Assembly: GCA_963693085.1 (NCBI GenBank)
Contig: OY856412.1
Location: forward strand, 1,127,641,244 to 1,127,705,243
Length of the DNA stretch: 64,000 bases
Origin: Alisma plantago-aquatica
Taxonomy: Eukaryota > Streptophyta > Magnoliopsida > Alismatales > Alismataceae
Direction of reading: 5' to 3'
In this document: piece by piece, positions 12,421 through 23,172 of the stretch
Numbering within the stretch: the first letter of the stretch is position 1
Layout: each line of letters opens with the position of its first letter
The notes under the pieces: model-generated
What the model was told of the DNA's origin: nothing
Databases searched by the model: none
Seen by the model: the letters and a program-made list of their open reading frames with translations, nothing else
Made by a program: the position numbers and the translations under genes

Positions 12421-12665
12421 GTCTAGGGCCATATAGATATGAAAGTGAAGGCCCATTGATGGCCCAGTTTTAGGTCATGGTCTACGACCGTATTCATATG
12501 AAAGTGAAAGTTGGGTAATGGATGAGGTTTAGGTCGTGGTCCTCAACCATAAATATATGAAATTGAAATTGTGGTGATGGCCCAATTATAGGTAATGATC
12601 TAGGACCATGGATATGAAAGTGAAAGCATGGTGATGGCCCAATTTTAGGTCATGGTCTTGGGTTG
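12421..12665 (+). repeat. Degenerate tandem repeat, unit about 59 bp, four copies
   Basis: Four successive units of the form 'gtctaggacca...atatgaaagtgaaag...tgatggcccaattttaggtcatg'. Units start near 12421, 12480, 12539 and 12597. No reading frame is conserved across them. It is probably an internal repeat of a decayed element. Confidence 0.7.
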
Positions 12666-14670
12666 TGGTGTATGGTAGGCAAAGATGGGCAAACTACATG
12701 CTACTAGGTGACATCCCAATCAATCTAGAAAATCCTTTGGATAAAACAAAGTTCATATGCTTGGGGAATGGGTCAATATTTTAGTTAGGATTTTGAAGTC
12801 ACATCCAAGATTGAGGATTGAGTAGTCCTATGGTAAGAATCTTTGTCTTGCAATGATTGAGCTGAGTTGAGGCCTTTTAAGGAAGTATGTTGTGAGTAAA
12901 CATGGGCATGAGTTGCTCAAGTTCGGAGTGAATGATACAAAGCTAGATGTGATTTGGTCATGAGAGCACATAACTCATGGATAAAATTAGGCATCCTTTC
13001 AAAGCAAGGTCGAAGATTTGGGAATTTAGTCCAATAAGGTCAAAGTATTTTCAAGAAGCTTCCAGAGAAGGATGGCTTTTTGGCTCATGTGTTATCATAC
13101 ATTACGATTGAAGAGAATTCAGAATACTTGAATAGCATTTCAAAAACCTTTCAATGGATACCAAAGGTTTCAGGAACGGTGGTGGCTCATAAGTAGATAC
13201 CACAATTGGGTTGCCTTTCGACATGGATCTAGTCAGAAGATATTTGACAAGGTTGTCCATGTTTGAAAAGTTTTTCATCACTTTTGTTTAGGTTTTGGAA
13301 ACATTTTCCAACTTCGTTAAAGACATTTCTACCTTGTTGAGCTTTGAAAGCACTTTTCAACTTTGTCGAGTTTTGAAGATTGTTCAACTTTTGTTGAGTT
13401 TTGAAAGTATTTTTTAGCCTTTTGATTTTATAACAATTCTTAAATGTGTCAAGGTTTGGCAAGACGATTCAACCTTTTTATTTTTTTCTTGAAAATATTT
13501 GAGATTGATCTCTTTTTTAATGGTTGTTCGTTTTGAAAAAAATTGTTTTTTTAATAAATGATTGTTCTTTTGTGAAAAGATTGTTCTAATTTTATTAAAA
13601 GGATTGTTACTTTTTAAAAATGTATTTTTTGTTATGATAAGATTTCCTTTTTTCTTGTTTTTGAAAGATTTTCCTAAAAGAACTATCCTTTTTAAAAGAT
13701 TTTTCTTTTGGGAAAAAATAATCTGCATTTTCTGGAAAGAAATTTTTTCAAAATATTTTTTGAAAGATGGATTTTTTAGAAAGGAGATTGTTGATATTTT
13801 TGTCTTAGAAAGATCATTGCTTTTTCTAGATAATATTATTCTCTTTTTTTAAGATTGTTGATTTTTTGGAAAGATTATTGATAATTTTAGAAAAATATTA
13901 TTCTCTTTTTGTTAAAAAGATTGTTGATTTTTTTGAAAAGATTGTTCATTTTTTTAAAAAGGTTATTATTTTTTCAAAAATGTTCTTTCTTGGAAAGATT
14001 GTTTTATCCAGATTACTGAATGAAGATTTTTGGGTGAGAGAGATTATTGGAGATCATTGAATGGTTTGAAAAGATCATGGATAGAAGATTTTTGATGATT
14101 GAGATCATTTGAAATCATTTGGGATCCTTTGAGATCAAGTGAGATCATTGGATATTGTTAGCTTGAGATTGTTTGAGATCATGTGAGATCAAAAGATTGT
14201 TGATTAGAGATTTCTATTTTAATAAGATTATTGATTTAAAATTGTTGTTTTGATAAGATTATTTTAAACATATGGATGTTAGAAAAATCCAAATAATCCA
14301 TATGTGATGACAACAATTTTGTAGCATAAATCTTTTAACAATCCTACAATTAATAAAGGATGCAACAATATTGAAAATTGTAAATCAAGCAACCATAAGA
14401 TGTATATGTAGAAGATAAAGTACCCCTTCTAACCTATGAGTTTAGATGTGAGTTTACGTCCTCACTCAAGTATGACCTATAAATGAGGGGTTTGTCCTCA
14501 TCCTCTCTATGGTGTGACGATGCTCATGATGAGGATAGCATGGTCTCTTTGATATCAGTACTGCTCCCAATACACCTCGTGACTATGGTGACTATAATTA
14601 GTTGTGAGTGCTAGGAAAGGGGGTGTACTTGAGGACTTTAGACGTCTAGTTTAACATGGTCTTTATACCT
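12666..14670. other. Non-coding AT-rich tract with degenerate short repeats
   Basis: 13260-13480 holds degenerate copies of a 'gttttgaaaacattttccaactttgttga' type unit. 13490-14060 is T-rich with repeated 'aaagattgttgattttt' phrases, and 14086-14200 repeats 'gagatcat/gagatcaa'. ORFs here (13229-14060) are readings of low-complexity DNA. A TATA-like cctataaatgagg is at 14471-14483. No gene is supported. Confidence 0.5.
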
Positions 14671-14699
14671 CACTGCTACATATATGATGTTTAATGTCA

Positions 14700-15400
14700 C
14701 TTTTGGTGACGTCGGTTTCTTAAAAAACCAAACACCAATCTACCAGCAATGTCAGTTTCTCATGCAAACCATCACCATATCTGAAGTTTTTCTGATTTAG
14801 AAAAGACACAGGTATCGCTTTAACTTTGACGTTGATTTCTGTTTGGAGAAATCGACGTCTAAAATTTCCCATGAAATATAATTTTTCGGGGGGGGGGGGG
14901 GGGGGGGGATTTGCCTCCAAAATTTTCAGTTAGGTGTCGGTTTTCAAACAACCGACAACAAAATTTTCATGCCATGTCCTCACAGAAAAAATTAGCCCCC
15001 ATTAGTCGTTTGTTACACCAAACAAGAGACAATTTAGACCCCTCGGTGAGTCATAATTTTTTTGGAGATGGGTCTAAATAATCGGTTTCTTAGAAGAAAC
15101 TGACAAATAGGTATTTTCATGTCATGTCCCCACGAAGATATTTTCCCCCAAATTGCTTCTTAGTCGTCGGTTTTGCTTACTAAACTGAAAACTATAACCC
15201 TAACCCGACATTCATTTCTTGTTTGTATATGTAGTTATTCTTCAGTTTCTATAAACATAACTAACGAATATGACCCCAAACACCGGTTTTGTTTGGTTTA
15301 GGAGTTAATCATCAATTTTTTTGTTTGAACCGATGACTATGTACTTAGTTGTCAGTTTTACTATACAACCGATGGATATGGGTAACTCAATAGCCCATGC
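14700..15400 (+). repeat. CACTA left subterminal repeat array
   Basis: About eleven short inverted repeats, each a 'gtcggtttc' arm, a 4-10 nt loop and an 'aaaccgac' arm, for example near 14710, 14830, 14937, 15082, 15163 and 15349. In En/Spm such subterminal motifs bind the element's TNPA-type protein. Here they are inferred from the motif and its position. Confidence 0.7.
14888..14908 (+). repeat. Homopolymer run of 21 G
   Basis: Twenty-one consecutive G on the + strand, inside the CACTA subterminal array. It makes a Pro run on the - strand reading (ORF 14720-14920), which is not a gene. The run could form a G-quadruplex; it could also be length-unstable or misread in assembly. Confidence 0.9.
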
Positions 15401-15453
15401 ACGATACATACTTTCTCCCATTCTCTGTTTCATCATGACTAACTTGCTTCTCT

Positions 15454-15852
15454 TTGGAGATGTGTGATCCCAACTGTCGTCATCATCGCCACCACCATTG
15501 TTGTTGTTGTTGCTGCTCTGCCGCCTCCTCTGTCATTGTTGTTGCTGGACACATCAGCCGCTACTGCTGGATGCAGCCTCCACTACTGCTTCTTAGCTCA
15601 CTATTTCCGCTACTTCTGAGCTTTTCGCCACCTCTATCATTGCCTCTAGCGGTTTGCAATCCCTGCCACCACCTATGTCACTTCTGTTGTTGCTACTAAG
15701 CTCGCCGCCATGGCTACTACTGGATGCCTCCGTCGCTGCTACTACTAAGCTCTCTACCGCTCTCGTCTCACCAGGTGCTCATCCTCCAACCATCACTCAC
15801 TATCATCATCTCCAGTCGTCGCCTCTAACATTGGGCTCACTGAAGGTAAGAA
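15454..15852 (+). other. Possible 5' exon or leader of the CACTA transposase gene
   Basis: A CT/GT-rich stretch with trinucleotide repeats (ttgttgttgttgctgctc) that reads as low-complexity Ser/Pro/Leu/Cys in two frames. A good splice-donor-like context, GAAG/GTAAGAAC, follows at about 15843-15852. I infer a non-coding or poorly conserved first exon. 15853-16700 is AT-rich and intron-like, with nothing recognisable. Confidence 0.3.
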
Positions 15853-16728
15853 CATTTTGGTTTTTTGTTTTTTGGTTGTGATACTAATGTTTGGACATTT
15901 ATGTGTTGTTCAAAATCTAATGCACATTTATGTGTTGTAATCTTACTCTTATTTGACATTATACCTCATTTTAATCCTAGATTTAGTACATTTGTGTCCC
16001 TATTTGGCATAAAAATCATCATTCCTTTTGCTAGGTTTTTTCAAGATAGCACTCATTGCATCAGTGTGATACAATTCATACTCTACATGCATGATCACAT
16101 TTGAATCAAAATATGTTTTGGCCTGACTTGGCTAATTAATGTTGGTAATGGTGATTTAATGGTTATATTAATTAATTAATGTTGCTTTCTTTCTCTCTTG
16201 TTAGTGATTGATTAAACTTAGTTCAATAATTGTTTTTCAAGATTATGTAGTTGATTAATATTTATTAATTAGGGTTAATGATGAATGAATTAACTAATCC
16301 AAATGGAATAATGAATTAAATTAAATGATGTTACATTAAACCTAGGATATGAATGATGAAAGTAGGATCATAGTTATCGGAATGACAACATACATGTATT
16401 TTGTTGGCCTAGAAACTGGTCTGAGATTTACTAATTAGGAGGAAATCTTGGATAGTCCCTGATTTGGGACTATTCTTGAACACTTAATCTCACTTAGGAT
16501 GTAAGTGTATAATGTATATTAGGTCAACAAGATGTTTCATCAACACTTATCCATTTGTTCTCTAGGTACATATGTTGGTGAATATTTTCCCATCTATATC
16601 GGTGTACTTGGTTGGAGAACTGTGGGAAATTGTTGCCTAAATTTTCTTGAAAACTGAATACACATTATACACTTACTAGGTATATAATGATGACTTCAGG
16701 TTAGTCCAAAATTGGCTCTCTTGCCAAG

Positions 16729-17700
16729 GTGATGTGGTATCTACCAATAATACCACGTTTTCAACACTTGTTTGCCAATCTGATAGATGCAGAGAATTTA
16801 AGGTGGCATGTAGAGGCTAAGAAAAATAATGATGGGATCCTACGATATGCGTTTGATTCCGCACAGTGGAAGAAGATTGATCTATTGTACCTTGAATTTG
16901 GTGAAGAATTTAGGAATCTAAAACTAGGACTTTGTACTTATGAGATGAATCCATATGGCACATTGAGCAGCCAACATAGCACTTGGCATGTTATACTTGT
17001 TATATACAATCTTCCTCCCTCGTTGTGTATGAAAAATAAGTATGTTATGTTGTCATTGTTAATATCGGGCCCTAAACAACCTGGAAATGATATTGATGTT
17101 AATCTTAAACCTTTGATTGGTGACTTAAAGAAACTTTGGGGTGAAGGTGTGATGACCTATGATGCTTCGTGTAGAGAGACATTTCATTTGTATGCTATGT
17201 TGTTTTGCACTATTAATGACTTCCCATCATATGAGAATTTGTTTAGATACAGTGTAAAAGGATCCAAAGCATGTCCTATATGTGAAGAGAGCACTAATTC
17301 AGTATGACTTAAACATGGAGGCAAGACTGTATATCTTGGTCATCGAAGGTTTCTTTCAAAAGTGCATCCTTATCGAAGGTTGTGTAAAGTGTTCAATGGA
17401 TCAAATGAGGAACGGAGTGCCCCTAAACCTATACCAGGGGAGGTTGTTTATGACAGACTAAAAGACTTTGTCAATGAATTCGGTAAGAGAATGTCCCATT
17501 CCCACACAGCGTGACAAATCTTTATTCAAGAAGAGGTCAATACTCTGAGATCTTTCGTATTGGAGTTCTTTGGCAGTTATGCATTGTATCGATGTCATGC
17601 ATGTTGAGAAAAATGTCTCTGATGGCATCATTGGTACTCTGTTGAATATACCATGTAAGACTAAAGATGGAATCAAATCCAGAATGGACCTATGTGAAAT
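16729..17700 (+). pseudogene. TNP2-type CACTA transposase, N-terminal and core region
   Basis: The protein at 16729-17307 begins MWYLPIIPRFQHLFAN and contains LRWHVEA, AQWKKID, EFRNLKLGLCTYEMNPYG, YNLPPSLCMKNKYVMLSLLI, GPKQPGNDIDV and KACPICEES. This order is characteristic of the TNP2 transposase of plant CACTA elements. The reading continues past a TGA at about 17305 into HRRFLSKVHPYRR, and then, after a frameshift, into CIDVMHVEKNVSDGIIGTLLNI (about 17578-17650), a hallmark TNP2 segment. The protein would cut and join the element ends in the nucleus. At least two breaks make it inactive. DUF4218 follows directly. Confidence 0.9.
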
Positions 17701-17773
17701 GGGAATCAGGAAAAACTTAACATAAGTAGTTAGTAGTGATCGGAAATCATATTTACCTCATGCGTGTTGCACG

Positions 17774-18361
17774 TTGTCTAGAAAGGAGAAGAAAACTTTT
17801 TATGAGTACTTGCTTAATGTTAAGGTACCACAGGGATACTCCTCCAATATCTATAGACTGGTATCAATGAAAGATATGAAGCTGATAGGTCTTAGATCTC
17901 ATGATTGTCACACTCTAATGCAACAAATAATGATGGTGGCAATTCGATCTATATTATTGAAGCATGTAAGGTTTGCAATCACCAAACTTTATTTCTTCTT
18001 CAACACTCTATGCAACAAAGTTATTGATCTTAAGAATCTCGATATGTTTCAACAAGAAGTGGTTGTTACCCTATGCCATCTTGAGATGTATTTTCCTCCT
18101 TCATTCTTTGATATCATGGTACATCTTGTTGTCTATTTGACTAGGGAAGTGAAAATGTTGGGGCCAATTTTCTTGCATTGGATATATTCTTTTGAATGGT
18201 ACATGAGAGTTTTTAAAGGTGATGTTGGAAATCGTTATCATCCTAAAGGGAGTATTATTGAGGGTTATGTGGCGAGGGAGGTTATGGATTTTTGCAGTGA
18301 CTTTCTGAGTTATAATGAATTTCCTATAAATGACAAGAATATTGAAAACTATTCTGGTTAA
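17774..18361 (+). pseudogene. CACTA transposase, DUF4218 region
   Basis: 195 codons open from a Met at 17774. SRKEKKTFYEYLLNVKVPQGYSSN, the LKSHDCH-like LRSHDCHTLMQQ, FPPSFFDIMVHLVVYL, GPIFLHWIYSFEWYM and GSIIEGYVAREVMDFC are diagnostic of the DUF4218 module that follows the TNP2 core. It is interrupted at 18361 and continues degenerately (WLAREHNKRFIRWFEDKV at about 18509). The start Met is internal to the original protein and is not a true start. Confidence 0.88.
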
Positions 18362-18508
18362 GGGACTTTAGGAGAAGAAGTGCAAATAATTAGTAGTGAG
18401 CTTTGTGAATAAGATCACTTGTATATTGTACACAACATCGATGATGTGAGTGTTTATATCACTGAACATACCAATCTCATCAAGAAATAATATCCTCAAG
18501 CCAATTCA

Positions 18509-19216
18509 ATGTGGCTTGCTAGAGAGCATAACAAGAGATTTATTAGGTGGTTTGAAGATAAAGTCTTACATCAACTATCTCAAACACAAAATAATATTGC
18601 TGAAAATATCAAATGTCTCGCCTTTAAACCAAAAATGAATGTTGTATCCTATGAAGGGTTTGACATAAATGGGTTCTCATATTACACAAAGCATCAAGAT
18701 AATAAGAGCGTCGCCCAAAACAATGGAGTCACCCTTCAAGCGTCTTCATTGTTTTTTTCTAGTATGAAGGATAAGAGTCCATGTATAGCTAAAATGTCAT
18801 ACGATAGTGTCACTAAAGACATATGGGATTTTGACTACGTAGATTTCAAATCTATGGTCTTTAAGTGTAATGTAGTGGATGAATTGGGTTTCAGATTAGT
18901 GAATTTTGAAAAGATTGGCGAGAAGGGTGAACCATTCATAATGGCATCATCGGCGAAGCAAGTATTTTATATGGATGATCCTTCAAATGAAAAATGGTCA
19001 GTTGTTCTTCATGGTAAAAGACAATTCATTGAAGATCCTATAGATAAAGAAGAGTACTATGACAAGTATGATGACTCCAATCCTTTCTCAGTTGGCTTGC
19101 CAACACCAAATATTAAAATTGACGCTGACTTATATGTGCATGGAGATCACACTGAAGGAATGTTAATTGATAAAATATCTCAATATTATAGGCAAGCTTT
19201 TATTTTTTTATGTTAG
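18509..19216 (+). pseudogene. CACTA transposase, DUF4216 region
   Basis: 235 codons. The first part (LAREHNKRFIRWFEDKVL) completes the DUF4218 tail. NGFSYYTKHQDNKSVAQNNGV, DYVDFKSMVFKCNVVD and QVFYMDDPSNEKWSVVLHGK match the DUF4216 module, the usual C-terminal domain of these transposases. This is the best preserved block of the gene. About 100 non-coding, intron-like bases separate it from DUF4218-type sequence upstream. Confidence 0.88.
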
Positions 19217-19475
19217 ATGTGCACTTTATGATCTTATATTTCATTGTTTGACTATTTTGATATGACATTTTTTCATATGGCATCTAACCATGAATATGAT
19301 GACCATGATGATGATTATCATGAGGATGAGTAGCATCCTGCTAACACTGGTGTAAGTTGTGTATTGTTTTATCAACACTCTGTGCATTTTACAATATGTC
19401 TATATTGTTGTATCATATTTAATAAGTTATATCTGTTTATGACCTATATGTGTTTTTTTGTCAATTTTAGGTTGA
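19217..19475. other. Spacer between the two CACTA genes
   Basis: AT-rich, with a short acidic reading near 19290-19335 (Asp/His/Glu codons from 'gatgatgattatcatgaggatgag'). No further signal is seen. Confidence 0.4.
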
Positions 19476-21150
19476 GGATGCTTGTCCTGAGGATTTTCTT
19501 CTGCTGATGAGTAGCTTAAAAAAATAAGGGACATCGCCATGATGAACAAGTTGATACAACAAAGGGGTAACAGACCAAAGTTGGTCGTTGAGTTTGATCA
19601 TGCATGAAATCCTATTGGAAAGAACCAGAGCTCTTTTGTTTCATATCTAGGGGTTCTTACTCGTAGTCATTGTAGCATAGTTGTAGAATCTTGGCATAAT
19701 ATTGATAAAAGCAAGAAAGAGTTCATATGGAAAGAACTATGTGTGAGATATTATCATTTACAATTATGTTTTAAAACTATTTACAATTCTATTTTTAATA
19801 ATATTCCATTAAGTATATTTGCATAGCATATTTGACATGGATGAAAATCTGCAACACAAAAAGGTGATGCAGCATTGTGGGAGGGTTCTAAGGAATTATA
19901 GAACAACTTTGACAAGACTAATTATATTAGAGGTTGAGAAGAGGAAGAAGTCAACCATTGAGCAGTGGAGGTATCTGGACCCGGTGACGCGGGAGGCGTT
20001 TGTTTCTATGAAAATCACCAATACATTCAAGGTATTAAGCCTCACTCCCCATTTTGAATACATTCTTATGAATTCGTTGTTTTACCTTGACATAGTAGGT
20101 TATGTTTTATTTACCAATTACTATTGGTGATTGTTACTAACCAGGCTACAAGCGATGCTCAAAGAGAAATGTGTGCAAAGAATGTACACAACCACACAAT
20201 GGGTCGAGGTGGCTATGTAAATCTTTGCCAAAGGCTACTACATGTGTCTTCTTCTCGACAGCCTACTCCAGGAACTATTGAGTCCTCTACTACTACTATT
20301 AAACTTCTACTTCACCATGATAAATAGACAGCTGGGAGGCAATCCAAATATGGAGAAATAACGTACCCCGCAAATGCTGAGGTGGCTACAAAAATGGTAA
20401 AATTCAACTCTTAGAGCAATTAGTATTGATGATTGTTTTGTTTTCTTACCAGTTACTATTGATGATGATTAGTGGGAGATCCACGAGCAAAGGAAACAAG
20501 ACAAGTTCATCCCTAAGGAAGGGATGAATTAACGGTTTATCTAGGTAACCCAAAGCACCCTGGACGTGTTAGGGTTACAGGTGCTAGTGTGGGTATAAGA
20601 GCGTTCTTTGGGCCATCAGAATGCAAATCTATCCTGAAAAGGGGATTCCCAAAAGAGGAGGTAAAAGAGTTAATTGCAAAGGGAATTCCGGAAGCAATGA
20701 GCCAGTGGGTACCTTCTCAGTCAGCGACTCCGACAGTACCATATGTGCCGCCCCACTCTTCATACGAGGTGGACCCCCCTACGACATAGTTGGTTGGGAG
20801 TAATCATGTGGACCCAACACCTAACACATCCGTTGTAAGTATTTTTATGACATAGTAGTTTTTTTAGGTATATATAACACTCTTTGCAAATTTGTAGGAT
20901 TTGAGGCCATGTCATCTAAAATTACAAGAAAATATCATTGTTGTGGGCAAGGCTAACCCACCCCTTGCATGTGCCACAATTCATGGTGTTCCATTACCCG
21001 CCGATGCAGTTCACGTGTGCCCGAGGCTTGTCAAAGAAGCTTAGAAGAAGTATACACTACCATATGCCCACCCCGACGTTGAGACAATAGGTGAAGCAGT
21101 GATGGAGTTGTGTGGCCCAAAGTGGGAGTTATCTATATTGATCATGATGT
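19476..21150 (+). pseudogene. Second CACTA gene: Transposase_24-like (Ptta/En/Spm) with C-terminal GEAV module
   Basis: Pieces fall in several frames with visible introns. 19827-20031 reads CGRVLRNYRTTLTRLII and IEQWRYLDPVTREAFVSMK, ending AAG/GTATT. A ccag acceptor at 20141-20144 leads into ATSDAQREMCAKNVHNHTMG. 20560-20789 has PGRVRVTGASVGIRAFFGPSE. These resemble the plant Transposase_24 family. Downstream, about 20990-21150 reads IHGVPLPADAVHV and VETIGEAVMELCGPKWEL, the module usually found between this domain and a Ulp1 domain. The role is probably the TNPA-like accessory protein. Stops inside exons show decay. Confidence 0.7.
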
Positions 21151-21212
21151 ATGGTAAATTTGCATTACGTTTGTATATGTATATACATGAAAATTGATAT
21201 GAAATTATATAT

Positions 21213-22588
21213 ATGCAGGACATAGGGCCTAATAAACCCCTTACAGCTCATCCTCCTCCACCTCCACCTCCACCTCCTCCTGAAATACCTAGTTGTCTTG
21301 CAAAGGACCTATTCGACTTGATAGGTCCTCAATGCAGGTGTATGGTACTATTTATAGGCGAACATGAAGAACATTCGCCTATGGTGGTTTCTATTAAGGA
21401 GGATGTTATAGGTTAATGTTATGATAGTAGTATATTCCTACAAGATGTTGTGGAGTTGGTTCATTATGCTTGGTTGAATACATCTATGATAGAACTTTAG
21501 ATATGGTGATATCTTGTATAGCTATGTACCATGTTTTATATATGGTGATATGTTTTCTTATATATCAATGCATACATGATATATGTTTTGTAGCCACTTA
21601 CATAGGGTCTATATAGAGTTTCAATGACCCATGTGGGACTTCTAGTTCCATCCTTGATTAGAAATGTTATTAAAGACCCTTCATTTGTTACCCTACATTA
21701 CTCTACCGCATTTAAATATTTTGGTAAAAAGAAAAAGAGTGTGATATTAGATCCATACAATGTTTTGTAATTTTACTTCACTTATAATTTTGACTTAAGA
21801 AATTACATTTCATTGTGGATTTTGAGTTATATTTATTTTGCCCTCTTATCACTCTAGAATAAATATTGGGTCTTATTTGTTATTGTCCCCACGTCGTTAA
21901 TTGTTTATTATCTGGATCATGAGGGTTACAAAGTAGACTATGGGGCACATGGTTTAAAAAGGCATTAGTCATGTGAGTAAACTTTTATATTTATATTTTT
22001 TAACATATATATTACATGACTATTTCCCAATATCAATTCAATGTGTTACATTATAGGGCTATAAAATGTTTCAAAAAAGCTGGAGGAAAGGTGGACGTGA
22101 AAAAGAAAATGATGGTTTGGGAGAATGTTGAGGTAGTTTTCTGACTCCAATGCATATCTATGCTAACTATCCTTACTTTTATTTATTAACATTTTGTATG
22201 TTGAAATTTATAGTGTTATGTATAAGACAACGGTTGTGCATGTGCATACTACGTGATGCGGTATATGGACATGATTGTCAGATATGCGACAGTAGACATC
22301 GATGAGATACATAATGTAATCCATATATATATATATATAGTCTTGATCATCATCAGTATAAAGGGGCATTAGATAATAAGAACATATCAAACTTATTGAT
22401 TATGTATGTCATTCTCTTTGCATGTGTTTAAAATAAAAGACTTTGATACGAAACAAAATCTAGTAGACTTACACATGCCCTATACGAGAGAACAACTGGA
22501 TGAGATACGAGAACAATGGGAAGAAGCATTCGTAAGGGATATCAGATTCGAAATTTATTGGGATAAAGAAGACGAAGAAGAACTTTGA
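21213..22588 (+). pseudogene. Ulp1-like (C48) cysteine protease domain of the CACTA second gene
   Basis: A Pro run (about 21249-21283, ccacctccacct repeats) is a linker. 21860-21935 reads YWVLFVIVPTSLIVYYLDHEG, the segment holding the catalytic His and Asp of Ulp1 proteases. Here the usual HW is YW, while the Asp is kept. 22225-22290 reads CAYYVMRYMDMIVRYA, matching the catalytic-Cys segment CGYYV. The C-terminus (22470-22588) has REQLDEIREQWEEAFV, as in other plant transposon Ulp1 proteins. The family removes SUMO-like modifiers. This copy has lost the His and its frame. Intron-like AT-rich gaps separate the pieces. Confidence 0.7.
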
Positions 22589-22672
22589 ATTCTATAAAAC
22601 ATGTGGTGCTTATGAATGATGATCTATGTACATATGAATGATGATCTATATATTGGAAACTCGGAATTTGAT

Positions 22673-22673
<1 letters not shown>

Positions 22674-22722
<49 letters not shown>

Positions 22723-22738
22723 CTGTGTGTGTGTGTGT
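22674..22738. repeat. Compound palindromic microsatellite (AC)n(AT)n(TG)n
   Basis: About 15 AC units, then about 10 AT units, then 'ctg' and about 8 TG units. The AC and TG arms are complementary and the AT centre is self-complementary, so the whole tract can fold into one hairpin. A second (TA)n lies at 22325-22339. Confidence 0.9.
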
Positions 22739-23039
22739 TAATGTGAAGATGAACGAATGGATGTTTCTACATGTCATGAGAATGAAATAGGCATATATAT
22801 GTAAATGAAGTAGCATGTGTGTGAATGAATCTGAAGATGACTAAATTATGATTGCACATGTGATGAAATGAATTGGTGAATGAGTACATTATATCATATT
22901 ATGTTTGTTATTATAGGTTTGGTGGCTTGTTGCTAAGCTGAACTCATGGGATGTTGATAACCTATAGTTCAGATTTGAACTATAGGTTCAACATCCTACT
23001 GAATAGTCAAGCAATAGGCTGCAGGCCTATCATTTAAAA

Positions 23040-23172
23040 AAAACTTAGTCGTCAGTTGTATCAAAAAAAACCGACACTACATGCATGAGTCGTCGGTTTT
23101 AGTAAAATGACTAACATTAAAGGAAAAAATCAAAATGGTCACGTTGGACATCATGACCTCGCTAGGTAGCAT
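23040..23172 (+). repeat. CACTA right subterminal repeats, left of the copia-2 insertion
   Basis: Contains 'tcgtcagttgtatcaaaaaaaaccgac' and 'tcgtcggttttagtaaaatgac' units like those at 14700-15400. 22739-23039 before it holds nothing recognisable. It ends in AGCAT (23168-23172), the left copy of the copia-2 target duplication. Confidence 0.75.

Noticed and set aside
13414..14060. Lys/Phe-rich ORFs on both strands
   Set aside because: They are readings of T-rich degenerate repeats, without domain or codon pattern.
15454..15699. Cys/Ser/Leu-rich ORF suggesting a small cysteine-rich peptide
   Set aside because: The Cys run comes from a TGC/TTG trinucleotide repeat, and there is no conserved spacing. 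It is treated as CACTA leader.
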